Notes: generated from the letters alone by a model not told the origin. Shown: positions 26,859 through 37,229, numbered from the stretch's first letter. The stretch is DNA of 64,000 nt from Pigmentiphaga sp. NML080357 (GCF_002188465.1 NZ_NINW01000029.1:124001-188000), one strand, 5' to 3'. Numbers and translations: made by a program.

Positions 26859-27158
26859 ACGCCGGCGTCGGCCGCCCTGCTGGGCGCAGCATCGATATCG
26901 GCCAACGCGGTCGCCAAGGCGGCGCCCGGCGGACACACCTTGCTCGTGAAGAGCGAATCCACCATTACCGGCAATCCGTTTCTGTACGAGAAGCTGCCCT
27001 ACGATGCGCTGCGCGACCTGGCGCCGGTCTCGCAACGGGTCAGTCTGCCGCAGATGGTTCTCGCGCATCCCCCGGTCAAGGCCGGCTCGCTGGACGAGCT
27101 GGTGGCGCAGGCGCGCGGCCCAACGAGCTGAACTTCCTCCGCGACTCGGCTGTCCGCG
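26859..27158 (+). pseudogene. Relic of a Bug/TctC solute-receptor gene
   Basis: The plus-strand frame through 26940-27131 encodes a recognisable internal piece of a Bug receptor. It has VAKAAPGGHTLLVKSEST, then NPFLYEKLPYDALRDLAPVS and LAHPPVKAGSLDELVAQARG. The signal peptide and first domain strand are missing. Near 27118 the frame shifts: the stop in the first frame is followed in the next frame by the expected PNELNF segment, which runs into the pfpI end. About one third of a normal gene remains. It is a decayed copy and should not produce a receptor. Confidence 0.8.
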
Positions 27159-27161
27159 CCG

Positions 27162-27740
27162 CTACGTTGCCTGCGACGCCGAGGGTGCGTCCGTTTTCTC
27201 CACGGTCGCCAGCGCGGCGATCAATTTCTCGTTGAACGCCGGCAAGTCGGCCGGCTTGCGGCTGGTGATCAGGTTGCCGTCCAGCACCACTTCCTCGTCC
27301 ACCCAATTCCCCCCCGCGTTGCGGATGTCGTCCTGCAGCGACGGCCAGCTCGTCAATTGCCTGCCGTCCACAAGGCCCGCGGACACCAGCAGCCACGGTC
27401 CATGGCATATGACTGCGACCGGCTTGCCCTGGTTGTGGATGGCCTGCACGAAGCGCCGCGCGCCTTCCTCCATCCTGATCACGTCGGCGTTGAAGACTCC
27501 GCCTGGCACCACCACGCCGGCGAAATCGCCAGGCTCCGCGTCATCCCAGCTCAGGTCCACCTTGAAGCTGTCCGCCTTCTCGTCGTGTTTCATGCCCCGG
27601 ATGCGGCCGGCGGTGGCAGACAGGATACGCACGGTCGCACCTGCCTGTTCCAGGGCGTCTTTCGGGCCGGTCAATTCCACCTGCTCGAAGTTGTCGGTGG
27701 CCAGTATCGCGACGGTCAATCCTTGCAACGGCTTTGCCAT
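27162..27740 (-). CDS. PfpI/DJ-1 family type 1 glutamine-amidotransferase-like protein
   Basis: DJ-1/PfpI superfamily protein of 192 aa (GSP18/YhbO-like). The nucleophilic elbow is VICHGPWLL, with the reactive cysteine followed by histidine, and the acidic partner lies in GVVVPGGVFNADVIRMEEG. Members act as stress-protective deglycase or peptidase-like enzymes. The assignment to the family is solid; the precise reaction is debated in the literature. The gene is divergent from the MFS exporter at 27865. Confidence 0.9.
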   Translation of the reverse strand: MAKPLQGLTVAILATDNFEQVELTGPKDALEQAGATVRILSATAGRIRGMKHDEKADSFKVDLSWDDAEPGDFAGVVVPGGVFNADVIRMEEGARRFVQAIHNQGKPVAVICHGPWLLVSAGLVDGRQLTSWPSLQDDIRNAGGNWVDEEVVLDGNLITSRKPADLPAFNEKLIAALATVEKTDAPSASQAT

Positions 27741-27864
27741 GAATATTCTCCCTGGGGTGTAGAGCCAAGCTCAAGCCGGGGGAGGCAGCAAACGGCGTGC
27801 CCGTACGCGGGACGCGCGTGCAAGGGGCTCGGGTATACCCTAAAACGAGTATCATTATGCGCAA

Positions 27865-29313
27865 ATGTCCGATCACCCACGTTCCACCTCGACCCCGTCC
27901 GATCGAGCTGGCGGCACTGCTGCGTCCAATGCCTCGGAATTGGCTTCACCGGTAGAAGACCAGCGCCAGCTGGTGCTGGCGCTGATCGGGATCTGCGCCG
28001 TCGTCATGCTGGTCGCGCTCGATTCCACCATCGTCGGCACCATTCTTCCCCGCGTGGTGGGCGAACTCGGCGGCATGCCCCTCTACGCCTGGGTCGGTAC
28101 CGGCTACCTGCTGGCGTCGGCCATCGTCATCCCTATCTTCGGCCGGCTCGGCGACCTGTTCGGCCGCAAGCATTTCATCCTGATCTCGCTGTGCCTGGTG
28201 GCCTTTGGCTCGGTGCTCTGCGGCATCAGCCAATCCATGCCGCACTTGATCGCCGCCCGCACGCTGCAGGGCATAGGCGGCGGCATGATGATCGCCACCG
28301 CGTTCGCCGCGCCGGCGGACCTGTTTCCGGACGCGCTGCGCCGGGTGCGCTGGCAGGCCCTCATCTCGACTTCCTTCGCCGTGGCCAGCGGAGTCGGGCC
28401 GATGCTGGGCGGCGTGATTACCGAGAGTTTCGGCTGGCGCGCGGCATTCTTCGTGAGCCCGGTCATGGCGGTGGTGGCCTTCGTCATGCTGCTGATCTAT
28501 TTCCCGCTGCTCAAGCCCCGGCACGAGCAGCCGCCGCGCATCGACTGGCTGGGCGGCGTGCTGCTGGCGCTGGCCGTGGGCACGCCGATGGCGGCGCTGG
28601 AGCTGGGGTTTTCGTCGCCGCCGCGCCCCGCGCTGGGGCTGGTGTTCGTCGTCCTGGCGGCCGTGGCCCTCGTCCTCCTGGTCTGGTATGAGCGCAAGCT
28701 CGAGCAGCCCATGTTCCCGCTGCGGGTGCTCGAACCCAGGGAGTCGCGGCTATTGAACATCGTCGGCGTCATGACGGGAGCCGTGATGTTCATCCTGATC
28801 TACTACGGTCCGCTCCTCTTGCAGGTCGAGGTCGGCCTGACCCCCACCGAGGCGGGCATGATCCTGGCGCCGCTGGTGGCCTGCATACCGGTGGGCAGCG
28901 TCATCAACGGGCGATTGTTCCCGCGCCAGAGCCAGCCGCAGCGCCTGATGGTGTTCGGTGCGCTGCTGCTGGCCATCGGATGCGTGGGAGTCATGTTCCT
29001 GGAGCGGGGGTCGTCGATGGTATTCGCCGTCGCGGCCTTCGGGCTCGCCGGCATCGGCATGGGCTTCATCATTCCCAACCTGACGCTGTTCATGCAGATG
29101 ATCGCCGAACGGCGCGACGTGGGCGTGGCCTCGGCCCTGATCCAGACCACCCGCACCCTGGGCAGCGCGGTGGGCACTGCGCTGGTGGGCATCGTCATCG
29201 CGCGCACGTCGGTCAACGCCGGCATCCAGGCCGGCATGGTGATGGCCATCGTCTTCTGCGCAGCGATGATGGCGCTTTCCCAGCGCATCAAGATGAAGAA
29301 CGTGCGCCGCTGA
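27865..29313 (+). CDS. MFS multidrug exporter, DHA2 family
   Basis: Exporter of 482 aa with helix 1 VVMLVALDSTIVGTILPRVV, the motif-A loop FGRLGDLFGRKHFILIS, and motif C in SGVGPMLGGVI. The charged cytoplasmic N-terminus of about 35 residues precedes the first helix. This is the third DHA2 transporter in the window, distinct in sequence from the other two. A 10-bp palindrome (GGGTATACCC, 27831-27840) lies in its leader, but no adjacent regulator explains it. Substrate unknown. Confidence 0.88.
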   Translation: MSDHPRSTSTPSDRAGGTAASNASELASPVEDQRQLVLALIGICAVVMLVALDSTIVGTILPRVVGELGGMPLYAWVGTGYLLASAIVIPIFGRLGDLFGRKHFILISLCLVAFGSVLCGISQSMPHLIAARTLQGIGGGMMIATAFAAPADLFPDALRRVRWQALISTSFAVASGVGPMLGGVITESFGWRAAFFVSPVMAVVAFVMLLIYFPLLKPRHEQPPRIDWLGGVLLALAVGTPMAALELGFSSPPRPALGLVFVVLAAVALVLLVWYERKLEQPMFPLRVLEPRESRLLNIVGVMTGAVMFILIYYGPLLLQVEVGLTPTEAGMILAPLVACIPVGSVINGRLFPRQSQPQRLMVFGALLLAIGCVGVMFLERGSSMVFAVAAFGLAGIGMGFIIPNLTLFMQMIAERRDVGVASALIQTTRTLGSAVGTALVGIVIARTSVNAGIQAGMVMAIVFCAAMMALSQRIKMKNVRR

Positions 29314-29320
29314 ATAGGCC

Positions 29321-29923
29321 CTAGTGCAGGAAGGTGTGGTAGGCCACCAGCGCGGCGATCACGCCCAGCGCGACCAGCCACGACAGCCGGTTGATCCATT
29401 GCGAAGGCAGATGCAGCGAATGCCCCCCGGCGGCCGCCAGCGAACGGGGCGCGCGGGGCGGACGCGGCTCCGGGCGCTCGAGCGCCCGGCACGCACAGAC
29501 CGAGAACAGCGCGAAGAAGTTGTCCATCATCTTGCGCGCGATCTTCTCGGCCTGGTCGGCCCGCAGTTGGCTGAGCCGGCCTTCCAGATCGGCGTGGGCC
29601 GTGTACGAGACCCGGGTACCGTCGCCTTCGGGAGCGAGCCGGATATCGGCGTATCCCTTGGCCGAACCGGCCGCGCCGCCTTCACCTTCGAAGGTGAGGT
29701 GGTAGGAATGGGGGGGGTGGATGTCGGTGAGCTGCAATCGGCCCTGGAAGCGGGCGGATACCGGGCCGACTTCGGCGCGCAGGTTGACCTGATATTCGTG
29801 GTCGGAGATCCGCTCGACCTTCTCGCATCCGCTGATACAGACCTTGAGCGTCTCGGGTGCGATGAGCTTGTTCCAGGTACGTTCTTGAGACGCTGGAATC
29901 AGGCGCGAACCGGAAATTTCCAT
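29321..29923 (-). CDS. CoxG-like SRPBCC protein with C-terminal membrane anchor
   Basis: Protein of 200 aa. The first 150 residues match the CO-dehydrogenase subunit G (CoxG) branch of the SRPBCC fold: MEISGSRLIPASQERTWNKL, GCEKVERISDHEYQV, FQGRLQLTDIHP and YTAHADLEGRLSQL. A proline/arginine-rich linker leads to a single C-terminal helix (WLVALGVIAALVAYHTFL), so it should be anchored at the inner membrane facing the cytoplasm. CoxG proteins help membrane recruitment or maturation of molybdenum hydroxylases, but no such enzyme is nearby. The gene converges on the MFS gene, 7 bp away. Confidence 0.85.
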   Translation of the reverse strand: MEISGSRLIPASQERTWNKLIAPETLKVCISGCEKVERISDHEYQVNLRAEVGPVSARFQGRLQLTDIHPPHSYHLTFEGEGGAAGSAKGYADIRLAPEGDGTRVSYTAHADLEGRLSQLRADQAEKIARKMMDNFFALFSVCACRALERPEPRPPRAPRSLAAAGGHSLHLPSQWINRLSWLVALGVIAALVAYHTFLH

Positions 29924-30174
29924 GATGAGTCTCCTTCGCCGTAGGGGCAGGCTTGCGCGCTGCCATGTTGGCTGGCCGGCCGGTCTGCGCCGGCTGGGCT
30001 AGGGCGTTGACGTCCTTGTGGTCAATGTGCCACTAATCGTCCGGAGTGTCCAGCAAGCCGGGGCGCCGAAGGGGGATGCGGCAGGCCGGGAGGCGGGCAA
30101 GGGCGCGGCGCCGCTTGGCCCGCCGGGCGGAAACATAGGTAACGAACCGTTCCGCCCCCGGAGCCTCGGCGGGG

Positions 30175-30603
30175 TCAGGAAGAACGCAGATCGGGCAGCG
30201 GCCGGGGGCGCCGCTGGTGGTCCGTGGCGACGTAGACCAGCGTGGCCTCGGTCACCTTCACCACTTCGGAATTGAGCCGGATGCGCTCGGCGTAGACTTC
30301 GACCGCGACCGTGATCGAGGTGCGGCCGGTCTTGACGATGTGAGCGTAGAAGCTGAGCAGGTCACCCACGAAGACCGGTTCCTTGAAGACGAAGGACGTC
30401 ACGGCGACCGTGGCCACGCGGCCGTTGGCCCGCCCCTGCGCCGGCACCGATCCGGCCAGGTCCACCTGGGCCATGATCCAGCCGCCGAAGACGTCGCCCG
30501 AGGGGTTGGCGTCGGCGGGCATGGGGATGACGCGCAGCACGGGCATCTGGCCTTCGGGCAGCGAGTTGGGGGCGGGGGGCGGATACGGTAGCGAAGCAGT
30601 CAC
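30175..30603 (-). CDS. Acyl-CoA thioesterase, hotdog fold (YciA-like)
   Basis: Acyl-CoA hydrolase of about 142 aa. The hotdog core reads LRVIPMPADANPSGDVFGGW, MAQVDLAG, then VATVAVTSFVFKEPVFVGDL and VYAERI. The active-site aspartate and the GDVFGGW helix are those of the YciA/BFIT group. GTG at 30603 is chosen because GGAG lies about 8 bp upstream and the protein then has family length. A frame open to 30720 would add 39 arginine-rich residues. It is divergent from the LysR gene, with 119 bp between them. Confidence 0.85.
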   Translation of the reverse strand: MTASLPYPPPAPNSLPEGQMPVLRVIPMPADANPSGDVFGGWIMAQVDLAGSVPAQGRANGRVATVAVTSFVFKEPVFVGDLLSFYAHIVKTGRTSITVAVEVYAERIRLNSEVVKVTEATLVYVATDHQRRPRPLPDLRSS

Positions 30604-30722
30604 GCTGGACTCCAGGAAAAAACGACGATGCGGCGCGCGGCCGCCCGGGAAAGTGTAGTCGCCCCGGCGCGCCGGCGCAGGCCCACGGTACAATTTCTCC
30701 CGGTTCCCCCACGGTTGCAAGC

Positions 30723-31634
30723 ATGGAAGCCAAGTGGCTCGAAGACTTCATCGCGCTCGCCGAAACCCGTTCGTTTTCGCGGGCCGCCGAGCTCAGGCAC
30801 ATCACGCAGCCCGCCTTTTCCCGCCGCATCCAGGCGCTTGAAGCCTGGGTCGGCACCGACCTGGTCGATCGCGCCGTCTACCCCACCCGCCTGACGCCCG
30901 CCGGCGAGACCTTCCGCGCCGAAGCCATCGCCATGCTGGCGAAGCTGGACGAGACGCGCGCCATGCTGCGCGGCATGCGGCCGGCCTCGCAGGCGGTGCT
31001 CGATTTCGCCGTGCCGCACACCTTGTCGCTGACTTTTTTCCCGCGCTGGCTGAGCCGCATCCGTACCGAGGCGGGCCTGCCCGAGTTCACCGCCCGGCTG
31101 ATGGCGCTGAACGTGCATGACGCGGCAATGAGCCTGGTGCAGGGCGGCAGCGATCTCGCCATGGTTTATTACCACCCCCGCCTGCCGGTGCAGCTCGATC
31201 CGCGCCACTACGACATGCTCGTGCTCGGCACCGAGGCCGTCTATCCCTACGCGCGCAGCAATCCCGACGGCACGCCGCAATACGTGCTGGGCGAAGGCGG
31301 CTCCGTGCCCTACCTGGCCTATGCGCCCAACGCCTACCTGGGCCGCATCGCCGACCTCATCCTGGCGGCCGCCCAGCCCCGGCCGGCCCTGGACGAACGC
31401 TACGAAACCGACATGGCCGAAGGCCTGAAGGCCATGGCGCTGGAAGGGCACGGCGTAGCCTTCCTGCCGGAAAGCGCCGTCAACCGGGAGGTCGCATCGC
31501 GCCGGCTGGCATGCGCGGGAGCGGCCTACACCGAGACCATGGAAATCCGGCTCTACCGCGAGCATCCGCCGGCCGGCGCTTCGCCCAAGCCGCTGGTGGA
31601 CGAGCTCTGGCAATACCTGTCGCAGGCGCGCTGA
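30723..31634 (+). CDS. LysR-family regulator, probable activator of aspA-glt
   Basis: LysR-type regulator of 303 aa. The N-terminal winged helix reads WLEDFIALAETRSFSRAAEL with RHITQPAFSRRIQALEAWVG, and a periplasmic-binding-like effector domain follows. The gene is immediately followed by aspA and the glutamate/aspartate transporter on the same strand. A perfect dyad with T-N11-A spacing lies in the gap before aspA. Control of acidic amino-acid use is therefore likely; the effector could be aspartate or glutamate. Confidence 0.9.
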   Translation: MEAKWLEDFIALAETRSFSRAAELRHITQPAFSRRIQALEAWVGTDLVDRAVYPTRLTPAGETFRAEAIAMLAKLDETRAMLRGMRPASQAVLDFAVPHTLSLTFFPRWLSRIRTEAGLPEFTARLMALNVHDAAMSLVQGGSDLAMVYYHPRLPVQLDPRHYDMLVLGTEAVYPYARSNPDGTPQYVLGEGGSVPYLAYAPNAYLGRIADLILAAAQPRPALDERYETDMAEGLKAMALEGHGVAFLPESAVNREVASRRLACAGAAYTETMEIRLYREHPPAGASPKPLVDELWQYLSQAR

Positions 31635-31686
31635 CACGCGCGCCGGGCGGGCGCCCGCCTTCCCGGCAATGCAAAAAAAACATCGC

Positions 31687-31707
31687 CCAATGCGAACACG
31701 GCATTGG
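31687..31707. promoter_or_regulatory. LysR-type operator upstream of aspA
   Basis: A perfect 7-bp inverted repeat, CCAATGC (31687-31693) and GCATTGG (31701-31707), is separated by 7 bp. T31691 and A31703 are 11 bp apart inside it, the classical T-N11-A LysR box. A possible -35 (TTGGCG, 31704-31709) overlaps its right half and TATAGT at 31729-31734 could be the -10, with a long 19-bp spacer. Confidence 0.6.
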
Positions 31708-31785
31708 CGCTATCGGTTTTCGCCTGCCTATAGTGTTTCCCATCGGCGCCGCATGGTGCGGCGACCCTTGCGATGGGACATCCAC

Positions 31786-33216
<1,431 letters not shown>

Positions 33217-33308
33217 TCGTTGGTGGTTTTCCCGTAGAGAGCGGCGTCACGATTCCTGACACGGCTGCGGCCAGGGCGACGCGCGCGGGGAGCTACCCAG
33301 GGGCACAG

Positions 33309-33380
33309 CGGATCCGGCTCCGCCGGTCCGCCAGTGCCGCCCCCCCGGGGGGCGCGCGAAAGCGCGTAGGGGGGAGCCCA
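33309..33380. repeat. GC-rich intergenic repeat, copy B
   Basis: The aspA-gltI gap contains GCGGATCCGGCTCCGCC, a CCCCCCCGGGGGG core and GCGCGAAAGCGCGTAGG. The last of these is the inverted counterpart of the TACGCGCTGACGCGC end in copies A and C. The GGATCC part recurs, inverted, in copy C (GAGCCGGATCCGC). It is non-coding. Confidence 0.65.
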
Positions 33381-33424
33381 ATTTATTGATACACTCGGGC
33401 GGTCTTTTCACGGAAGGAGATTCC

Positions 33425-34330
33425 ATGAAGAAGTTCGTGTTGCTCTCCGCCGCGCTGACCCTCGCTGCCGTTTCGTCCGTCTCGGCGCAAGATCTCACTG
33501 GCCGGCTCAAGAAAATCAAGGACAGCGGAACGCTGACGCTCGGTTACCGGGACTCCTCCATTCCGTTCTCCTACCTCGACGACAAGCAGAAACCCATCGG
33601 CTACTCGATGGACATCTGCTACAAGATTGCCGACGCGGTCAAGGAGCACCTGAAGCTGCCCAAGCTCAACGTCGCGCTTTCCCCGGTCACTTCGGCCACG
33701 CGCATTCCCCTCATCGCCAACGGCACGGTCGATCTCGAATGCGGATCCACCACCAATAACCTCGAACGCCAGCAGCAGGTGTCGTTCGCGCCGACGACCT
33801 TCGTCACGGCCACGCGCTTCGTGGCCAAGAAAAGCTCGCAACTCAACGATCTTCCCGATTTCAAGGGCAAGACGGTCGTCTCCACCGCCGGTACCAGCAA
33901 CCTGAAGTGGCTGACCGAGACCAACGGCAAGGAAAGCCTGGGCATGCAGATCATCCCGGCCAAGGACCACGCCGATGCCTTCCTGATGGTCGACAGCGGG
34001 CGCGCCGTGGCGTTCTTCATGGACGACATCCTGCTGTACGGGCTGGTGGCCAATTCCAAGAGCCCGGACCAATGGATGGTCAGCAGCAAGGCCTATACGA
34101 TCGAACCCTATGGCGTCATCGAGCCCAAGAACGATCCGGCGTTCAAGAAGGTGGTGGACGATGCGGTCGTGGCGCTGATGAAATCGGGCGAGATCGAAAA
34201 GCTCTACCAGAAATGGTTCAACTCGCCCATTCCGCCGCGCAACGTCAACCTCAAGGTGCCCTTGAGCGATTCGCTCAAGAAGGCCATCGCCAATCCGACC
34301 GACTCGGGCGATCCGGCGGCCTATCGCTGA
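33425..34330 (+). CDS. gltI: Glutamate/aspartate ABC transporter periplasmic binding protein GltI
   Basis: Periplasmic amino-acid receptor (SBP_bac_3 family) of 301 aa. The signal peptide MKKFVLLSAALTLAAVSSVS is cleaved after VSA. The mature part has LGYRDSSIPFSYLDD, YSMDICYKIADAVK, VDLECGSTTNN and TVVSTAGTSNLKWL, which closely follow E. coli GltI. AAGGAG precedes the ATG at 33425. It is first in the gltI-J-K-L operon, and a strong hairpin after it would allow more receptor than permease to be made. Confidence 0.94.
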   Translation: MKKFVLLSAALTLAAVSSVSAQDLTGRLKKIKDSGTLTLGYRDSSIPFSYLDDKQKPIGYSMDICYKIADAVKEHLKLPKLNVALSPVTSATRIPLIANGTVDLECGSTTNNLERQQQVSFAPTTFVTATRFVAKKSSQLNDLPDFKGKTVVSTAGTSNLKWLTETNGKESLGMQIIPAKDHADAFLMVDSGRAVAFFMDDILLYGLVANSKSPDQWMVSSKAYTIEPYGVIEPKNDPAFKKVVDDAVVALMKSGEIEKLYQKWFNSPIPPRNVNLKVPLSDSLKKAIANPTDSGDPAAYR

Positions 34331-34387
34331 CGCGGATCTTGCCGGCCACGCAACCGGACATGCGCCGCGCATGACTACGCAAGACAC

Positions 34388-34415
34388 CAGGGGACCCACG
34401 CGGTCCCCTGTTTCT
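34388..34415 (+). terminator. Intraoperonic terminator/attenuator between gltI and gltJ
   Basis: A perfect 9-bp stem, CAGGGGACC (34388-34396) and GGTCCCCTG (34402-34410), with a 5-nt loop is followed by TTTCT. The short U-tract suggests partial termination, or a stabilising 3' hairpin for the gltI message. Confidence 0.65.
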
Positions 34416-34462
34416 ATGGGCCCGGCCCGCCGGCCGGACCGGGCAACCAAGCCGGAGCCGCG

Positions 34463-35215
34463 ATGAACTACAACTGGAACTGGAAGATATTCTGGGAGCT
34501 GTCGCCCGACGGGCAGGGCACCTACATGGATACGCTGCTGTCGGGCCTGCAATGGACGCTCGCCACGGCGCTGGCCGCCTGGGCGCTGGCCTTCATCCTG
34601 GGCTCCATCGTCGGCGTGGTGCGCACCACACAGGTCAAGTGGGCGTCGCGGCTGGCGGAGGCCTACGTCGAGCTGTTCCGCAACGTCCCGCTGCTGGTCC
34701 AGCTATTCCTCTGGTACTACGTGCTGCCGGAACTGCTGCCCGAGGCGCTGGGCACGGCCGTCAAGCAGATCGCGCCGCCGTGGGGCGCATATTGGCCGGC
34801 GGTGCTGTGCCTGGGCTTTTTCACGTCGGCGCGGGTGGCCGAGCAGATACGGGCGGGCATCCAGTCGCTGCCGCGCGGCCAGCGCATGGCCGCCACGGCG
34901 CTGGGGCTGCGCGAGACGCAAGCCTACCGCTACGTGCTGCTGCCCATCGCCTACCGGGTCGTGCTGCCGCCGCTCACCTCCGAGTTCATGAACATCATCA
35001 AGAATTCGTCGGTCGCGCTGACCATCGGCCTGCTGGAGCTGACCGGCCGCGCCCGCTCGATGCAGGAGTTCAGCTTCCAGGTATTCGAGGCCTTTGCCGC
35101 GGCGACCGTCCTGTACCTGATCATCAGCCTCGTCGTCGTCACTTTCATGCGCTGGGTCGAGCGGCGCGTGGCGGTGCCCGGGTTCATCGGCCCGGCCCGT
35201 GGCGGGTCGCATTGA
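34463..35215 (+). CDS. gltJ: Glutamate/aspartate ABC transporter permease GltJ
   Basis: Inner-membrane permease of 250 aa (HisM/GltJ type). It begins MNYNWNWKIFWELSPDGQGT with the first helix TLATALAAWALAFILGSIVG. The core contains FRNVPLLVQLFLWYYVLPEL, the ABC-contacting EAA loop (RAGIQSLPRGQRMAATALGL) and the helix after SEFMNIIKNSSVAL. It is the partner of GltK 12 bp downstream. The two form the heterodimeric channel for acidic amino acids. Confidence 0.94.
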   Translation: MNYNWNWKIFWELSPDGQGTYMDTLLSGLQWTLATALAAWALAFILGSIVGVVRTTQVKWASRLAEAYVELFRNVPLLVQLFLWYYVLPELLPEALGTAVKQIAPPWGAYWPAVLCLGFFTSARVAEQIRAGIQSLPRGQRMAATALGLRETQAYRYVLLPIAYRVVLPPLTSEFMNIIKNSSVALTIGLLELTGRARSMQEFSFQVFEAFAAATVLYLIISLVVVTFMRWVERRVAVPGFIGPARGGSH

Positions 35216-35227
35216 GGAGACGGCGCC

Positions 35228-35920
35228 ATGTTCAGCGATTTCGATTTCGACGTCATCTGGCGTTCGCTGCCCTACCTGTTCAAGGAGGGCATGACGTTCA
35301 CGCTCACGCTGACCGCGATGGCCACGGTGGGCGGCATCATCTTCGGCACGCTGCTGGCGATGATGCGTCTGTCGCGTTTCCGATGGCTGTCGGCGGTGGC
35401 GGCGACCTATGTCAACCTGATGCGTTCGCTGCCCCTGCTGCTGGTGATCTTCTGGTTCTATTTCCTGGTGCCTTACATCGGCGCCTGGATCATCGGCTCG
35501 CCCACGCCCATCCAGGTGGGGGCCTTCTGGTCGTCGGTCATCACCTTCACGATGTTCGAGGCCGCGTTCTTCTGCGAGATCATGCGCGCGGGCATACAGT
35601 CCATCTCGCGCGGCCAGACCTATGCCGCCTATGCCCTGGGCCTGAACTACTGGCAGGCCATGGGAAGCATCATCCTGCCCCAGGCGTTCCGCAACATGAT
35701 CCCGGTGCTGCTGACGCAGACCATCGTGCTGTTCCAGGACACGTCGCTGGTATACGTGCTGTCGATCACCGATTTCCTGGGCGCGGCGTCCAAGGTGGCG
35801 CAGCGCGACGGGCGGCTGGTCGAGATGTACGTGTTCGCGGCGGTGGTGTATTTCATCATCTGCTTTGCCGCGTCGAGGCTGGTCAGGCTCTTGCAACAAC
35901 GCGTGGCGATCATCCGCTGA
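35228..35920 (+). CDS. gltK: Glutamate/aspartate ABC transporter permease GltK
   Basis: Second permease subunit, 230 aa. It opens [20 protein letters not shown], continues with [15 protein letters not shown] and [20 protein letters not shown], and carries the EAA loop ([20 protein letters not shown]). The C-terminal part has [20 protein letters not shown]. It is separated from gltJ by 12 bp and from gltL by 31 bp. Function by homology is translocation of glutamate and aspartate with GltJ and the ATPase GltL. Confidence 0.94.
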   Translation: MFSDFDFDVIWRSLPYLFKEGMTFTLTLTAMATVGGIIFGTLLAMMRLSRFRWLSAVAATYVNLMRSLPLLLVIFWFYFLVPYIGAWIIGSPTPIQVGAFWSSVITFTMFEAAFFCEIMRAGIQSISRGQTYAAYALGLNYWQAMGSIILPQAFRNMIPVLLTQTIVLFQDTSLVYVLSITDFLGAASKVAQRDGRLVEMYVFAAVVYFIICFAASRLVRLLQQRVAIIR

Positions 35921-35951
35921 AGGCGGCTCGGGTATTTCTAGGGAGTCTCGA

Positions 35952-36686
35952 ATGATCGAGATCAAGCATGTCAGCAAATGGTACGGGTCGTTCCAGGTCT
36001 TGACGGATTGCACGACGTCGGTCGCGGCGGGCGAGGTGGTGGTGGTGTGCGGCCCGTCGGGGTCGGGCAAGTCGACCCTGATCAAGACGGTGAATGCGCT
36101 GGAGCCGTTCCAGGAGGGCGAAATCGTCGTGAATGGGATTTCGGTGGGCGATCCGAAGACGAATCTGCCCAAGCTGCGGGCCAAGGTGGGCATGGTGTTC
36201 CAGCATTTCGAGCTGTTTCCGCATTTGTCGGTGCTGGACAATTTGACGCTGGCCCAGGTCAAGGTGCTGGGGCGGGGCCGGGAGGAGGCGGCGGAGCGGG
36301 CGCAGAAGCTGCTGGATCGGGTGGGGTTGAAGGCGCACGAAGCCAAGTTTCCGGGGCAGCTTTCGGGTGGCCAGCAACAACGGGTGGCGATTGCGCGGGC
36401 GTTGTCGATGGATCCGATCGCGATGCTGTTCGATGAGCCGACGTCGGCGTTGGATCCGGAGATGGTCAACGAGGTGCTGGATGTGATGGTGGATCTGGCC
36501 AAGGAGGGAATGACCATGATGGTGGTGACGCACGAGATGGGGTTTGCGCGCAAAGTGGCGCATCGGGTGGTATTCATGGACGGGGGACGGATCATCGAGG
36601 ATACGAGCAAGGAGGTGTTCTTCGATCCGGGCAGCGAGCGGTCGGAGCGGGCGCGGCAGTTCCTGTCGAAGATATTGCCGCACTGA
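35952..36686 (+). CDS. gltL: Glutamate/aspartate ABC transporter ATPase GltL
   Basis: ABC ATPase of 244 aa with Walker [11 protein letters not shown]-loop [17 protein letters not shown], signature [15 protein letters not shown], Walker [14 protein letters not shown] and H-loop VVTHEMGFA. It completes the gltIJKL transporter. The ATG at 35952 starts [14 protein letters not shown]. Codon choice differs from gltJK: many AAT, GGG, TTG, GAT, CAT, ACG and TCG codons instead of the C-ending ones used next door, although the protein itself is ordinary. A GC-rich repeat follows the stop. Confidence 0.95.
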   Translation: MIEIKHVSKWYGSFQVLTDCTTSVAAGEVVVVCGPSGSGKSTLIKTVNALEPFQEGEIVVNGISVGDPKTNLPKLRAKVGMVFQHFELFPHLSVLDNLTLAQVKVLGRGREEAAERAQKLLDRVGLKAHEAKFPGQLSGGQQQRVAIARALSMDPIAMLFDEPTSALDPEMVNEVLDVMVDLAKEGMTMMVVTHEMGFARKVAHRVVFMDGGRIIEDTSKEVFFDPGSERSERARQFLSKILPH

Positions 36687-36693
36687 TGGGGAT

Positions 36694-36856
36694 CCCCCTT
36701 ACGCGCTGACGCGCGGCGCGCCCCGTATGGTGGACCCCAGCCGCTGCGCGGCAGCCCCCCAACGGGGCCTGGGGGCCTTGGGGCGGCCCGGCGCCGGGCC
36801 CTGTGGACTCTACTTACGGACTGGCGGAGCCGGATCCGCGGTGTCCTGGGCTCGGG
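36694..36856. repeat. GC-rich intergenic repeat, copy C
   Basis: Starting 8 bp after gltL, it has CTTACGCGCTGACGCGC, nearly identical to the left end of copy A, then CCCCCAACGGGGCCTGGGGG and CTGGCGGAGCCGGATCCGC. The last is the reverse complement of part of copy B. It is rich in short stems and non-coding, and could serve as terminator region for glt. Confidence 0.68.
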
Positions 36857-37229
36857 GCGGGTTTCTTGGGGCGTTTAGTCCTGCCCGGTAGCCATGCTGG
36901 TCATCTCGCGCGTCATGGGCCGGGGTTTCCGAGCCGAACCCCCTGCGTTGGAGTCGAGGCGGGGCCTTGATTTGTCCCGGGCGTGGGTGGGGTTGAGTGT
37001 GAATGGGCCCTAGGCGAGAAGCTGTCATTCAATCGGTTCGCGCGCAACGCCGGTAACGGTATCGGCGATGCGGCGCTCTCTGCCGGCGGCCGCTTTCCAT
37101 ACGCGCCGCCGCGGTACTTGGCCCGCGGGACATCCGCGCATGCCCTGTCGGTCCAGAACTTCCTTCATCGTAGACACCGTGGCGAAATCCTGTCGACCGC
37201 GTCCGATACGTTTTGCTCGTCCTTTTTTA
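36857..37229. other. Intergenic region without recognisable gene
   Basis: About 370 bp between the repeat behind gltL and the IclR-type boxes ahead of the CoA-transferase gene. Short frames on both strands show no recognisable protein. Base composition falls sharply from GC-rich to AT-rich at about 37200, where the regulatory region begins. I see no tRNA or IS remnant here. Confidence 0.6.

Noticed and set aside
26940-27131. A 63-codon plus-strand frame as a small real gene
   Set aside because: It matches the inside of a Bug receptor, lacks a proper start and signal peptide, and is frameshifted at its end.
27831-27840. Palindrome GGGTATACCC between pfpI and the MFS gene
   Set aside because: Only 10 bp, no adjacent regulator, and similar palindromes are expected by chance in this length of DNA.
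29999-30010. CTAGGGCGTTG, resembling the tip of the palindromic element; also present near 51216
   Set aside because: Similarity stops after about 10 bp and no partner arm exists nearby, so these are not further copies of the element.
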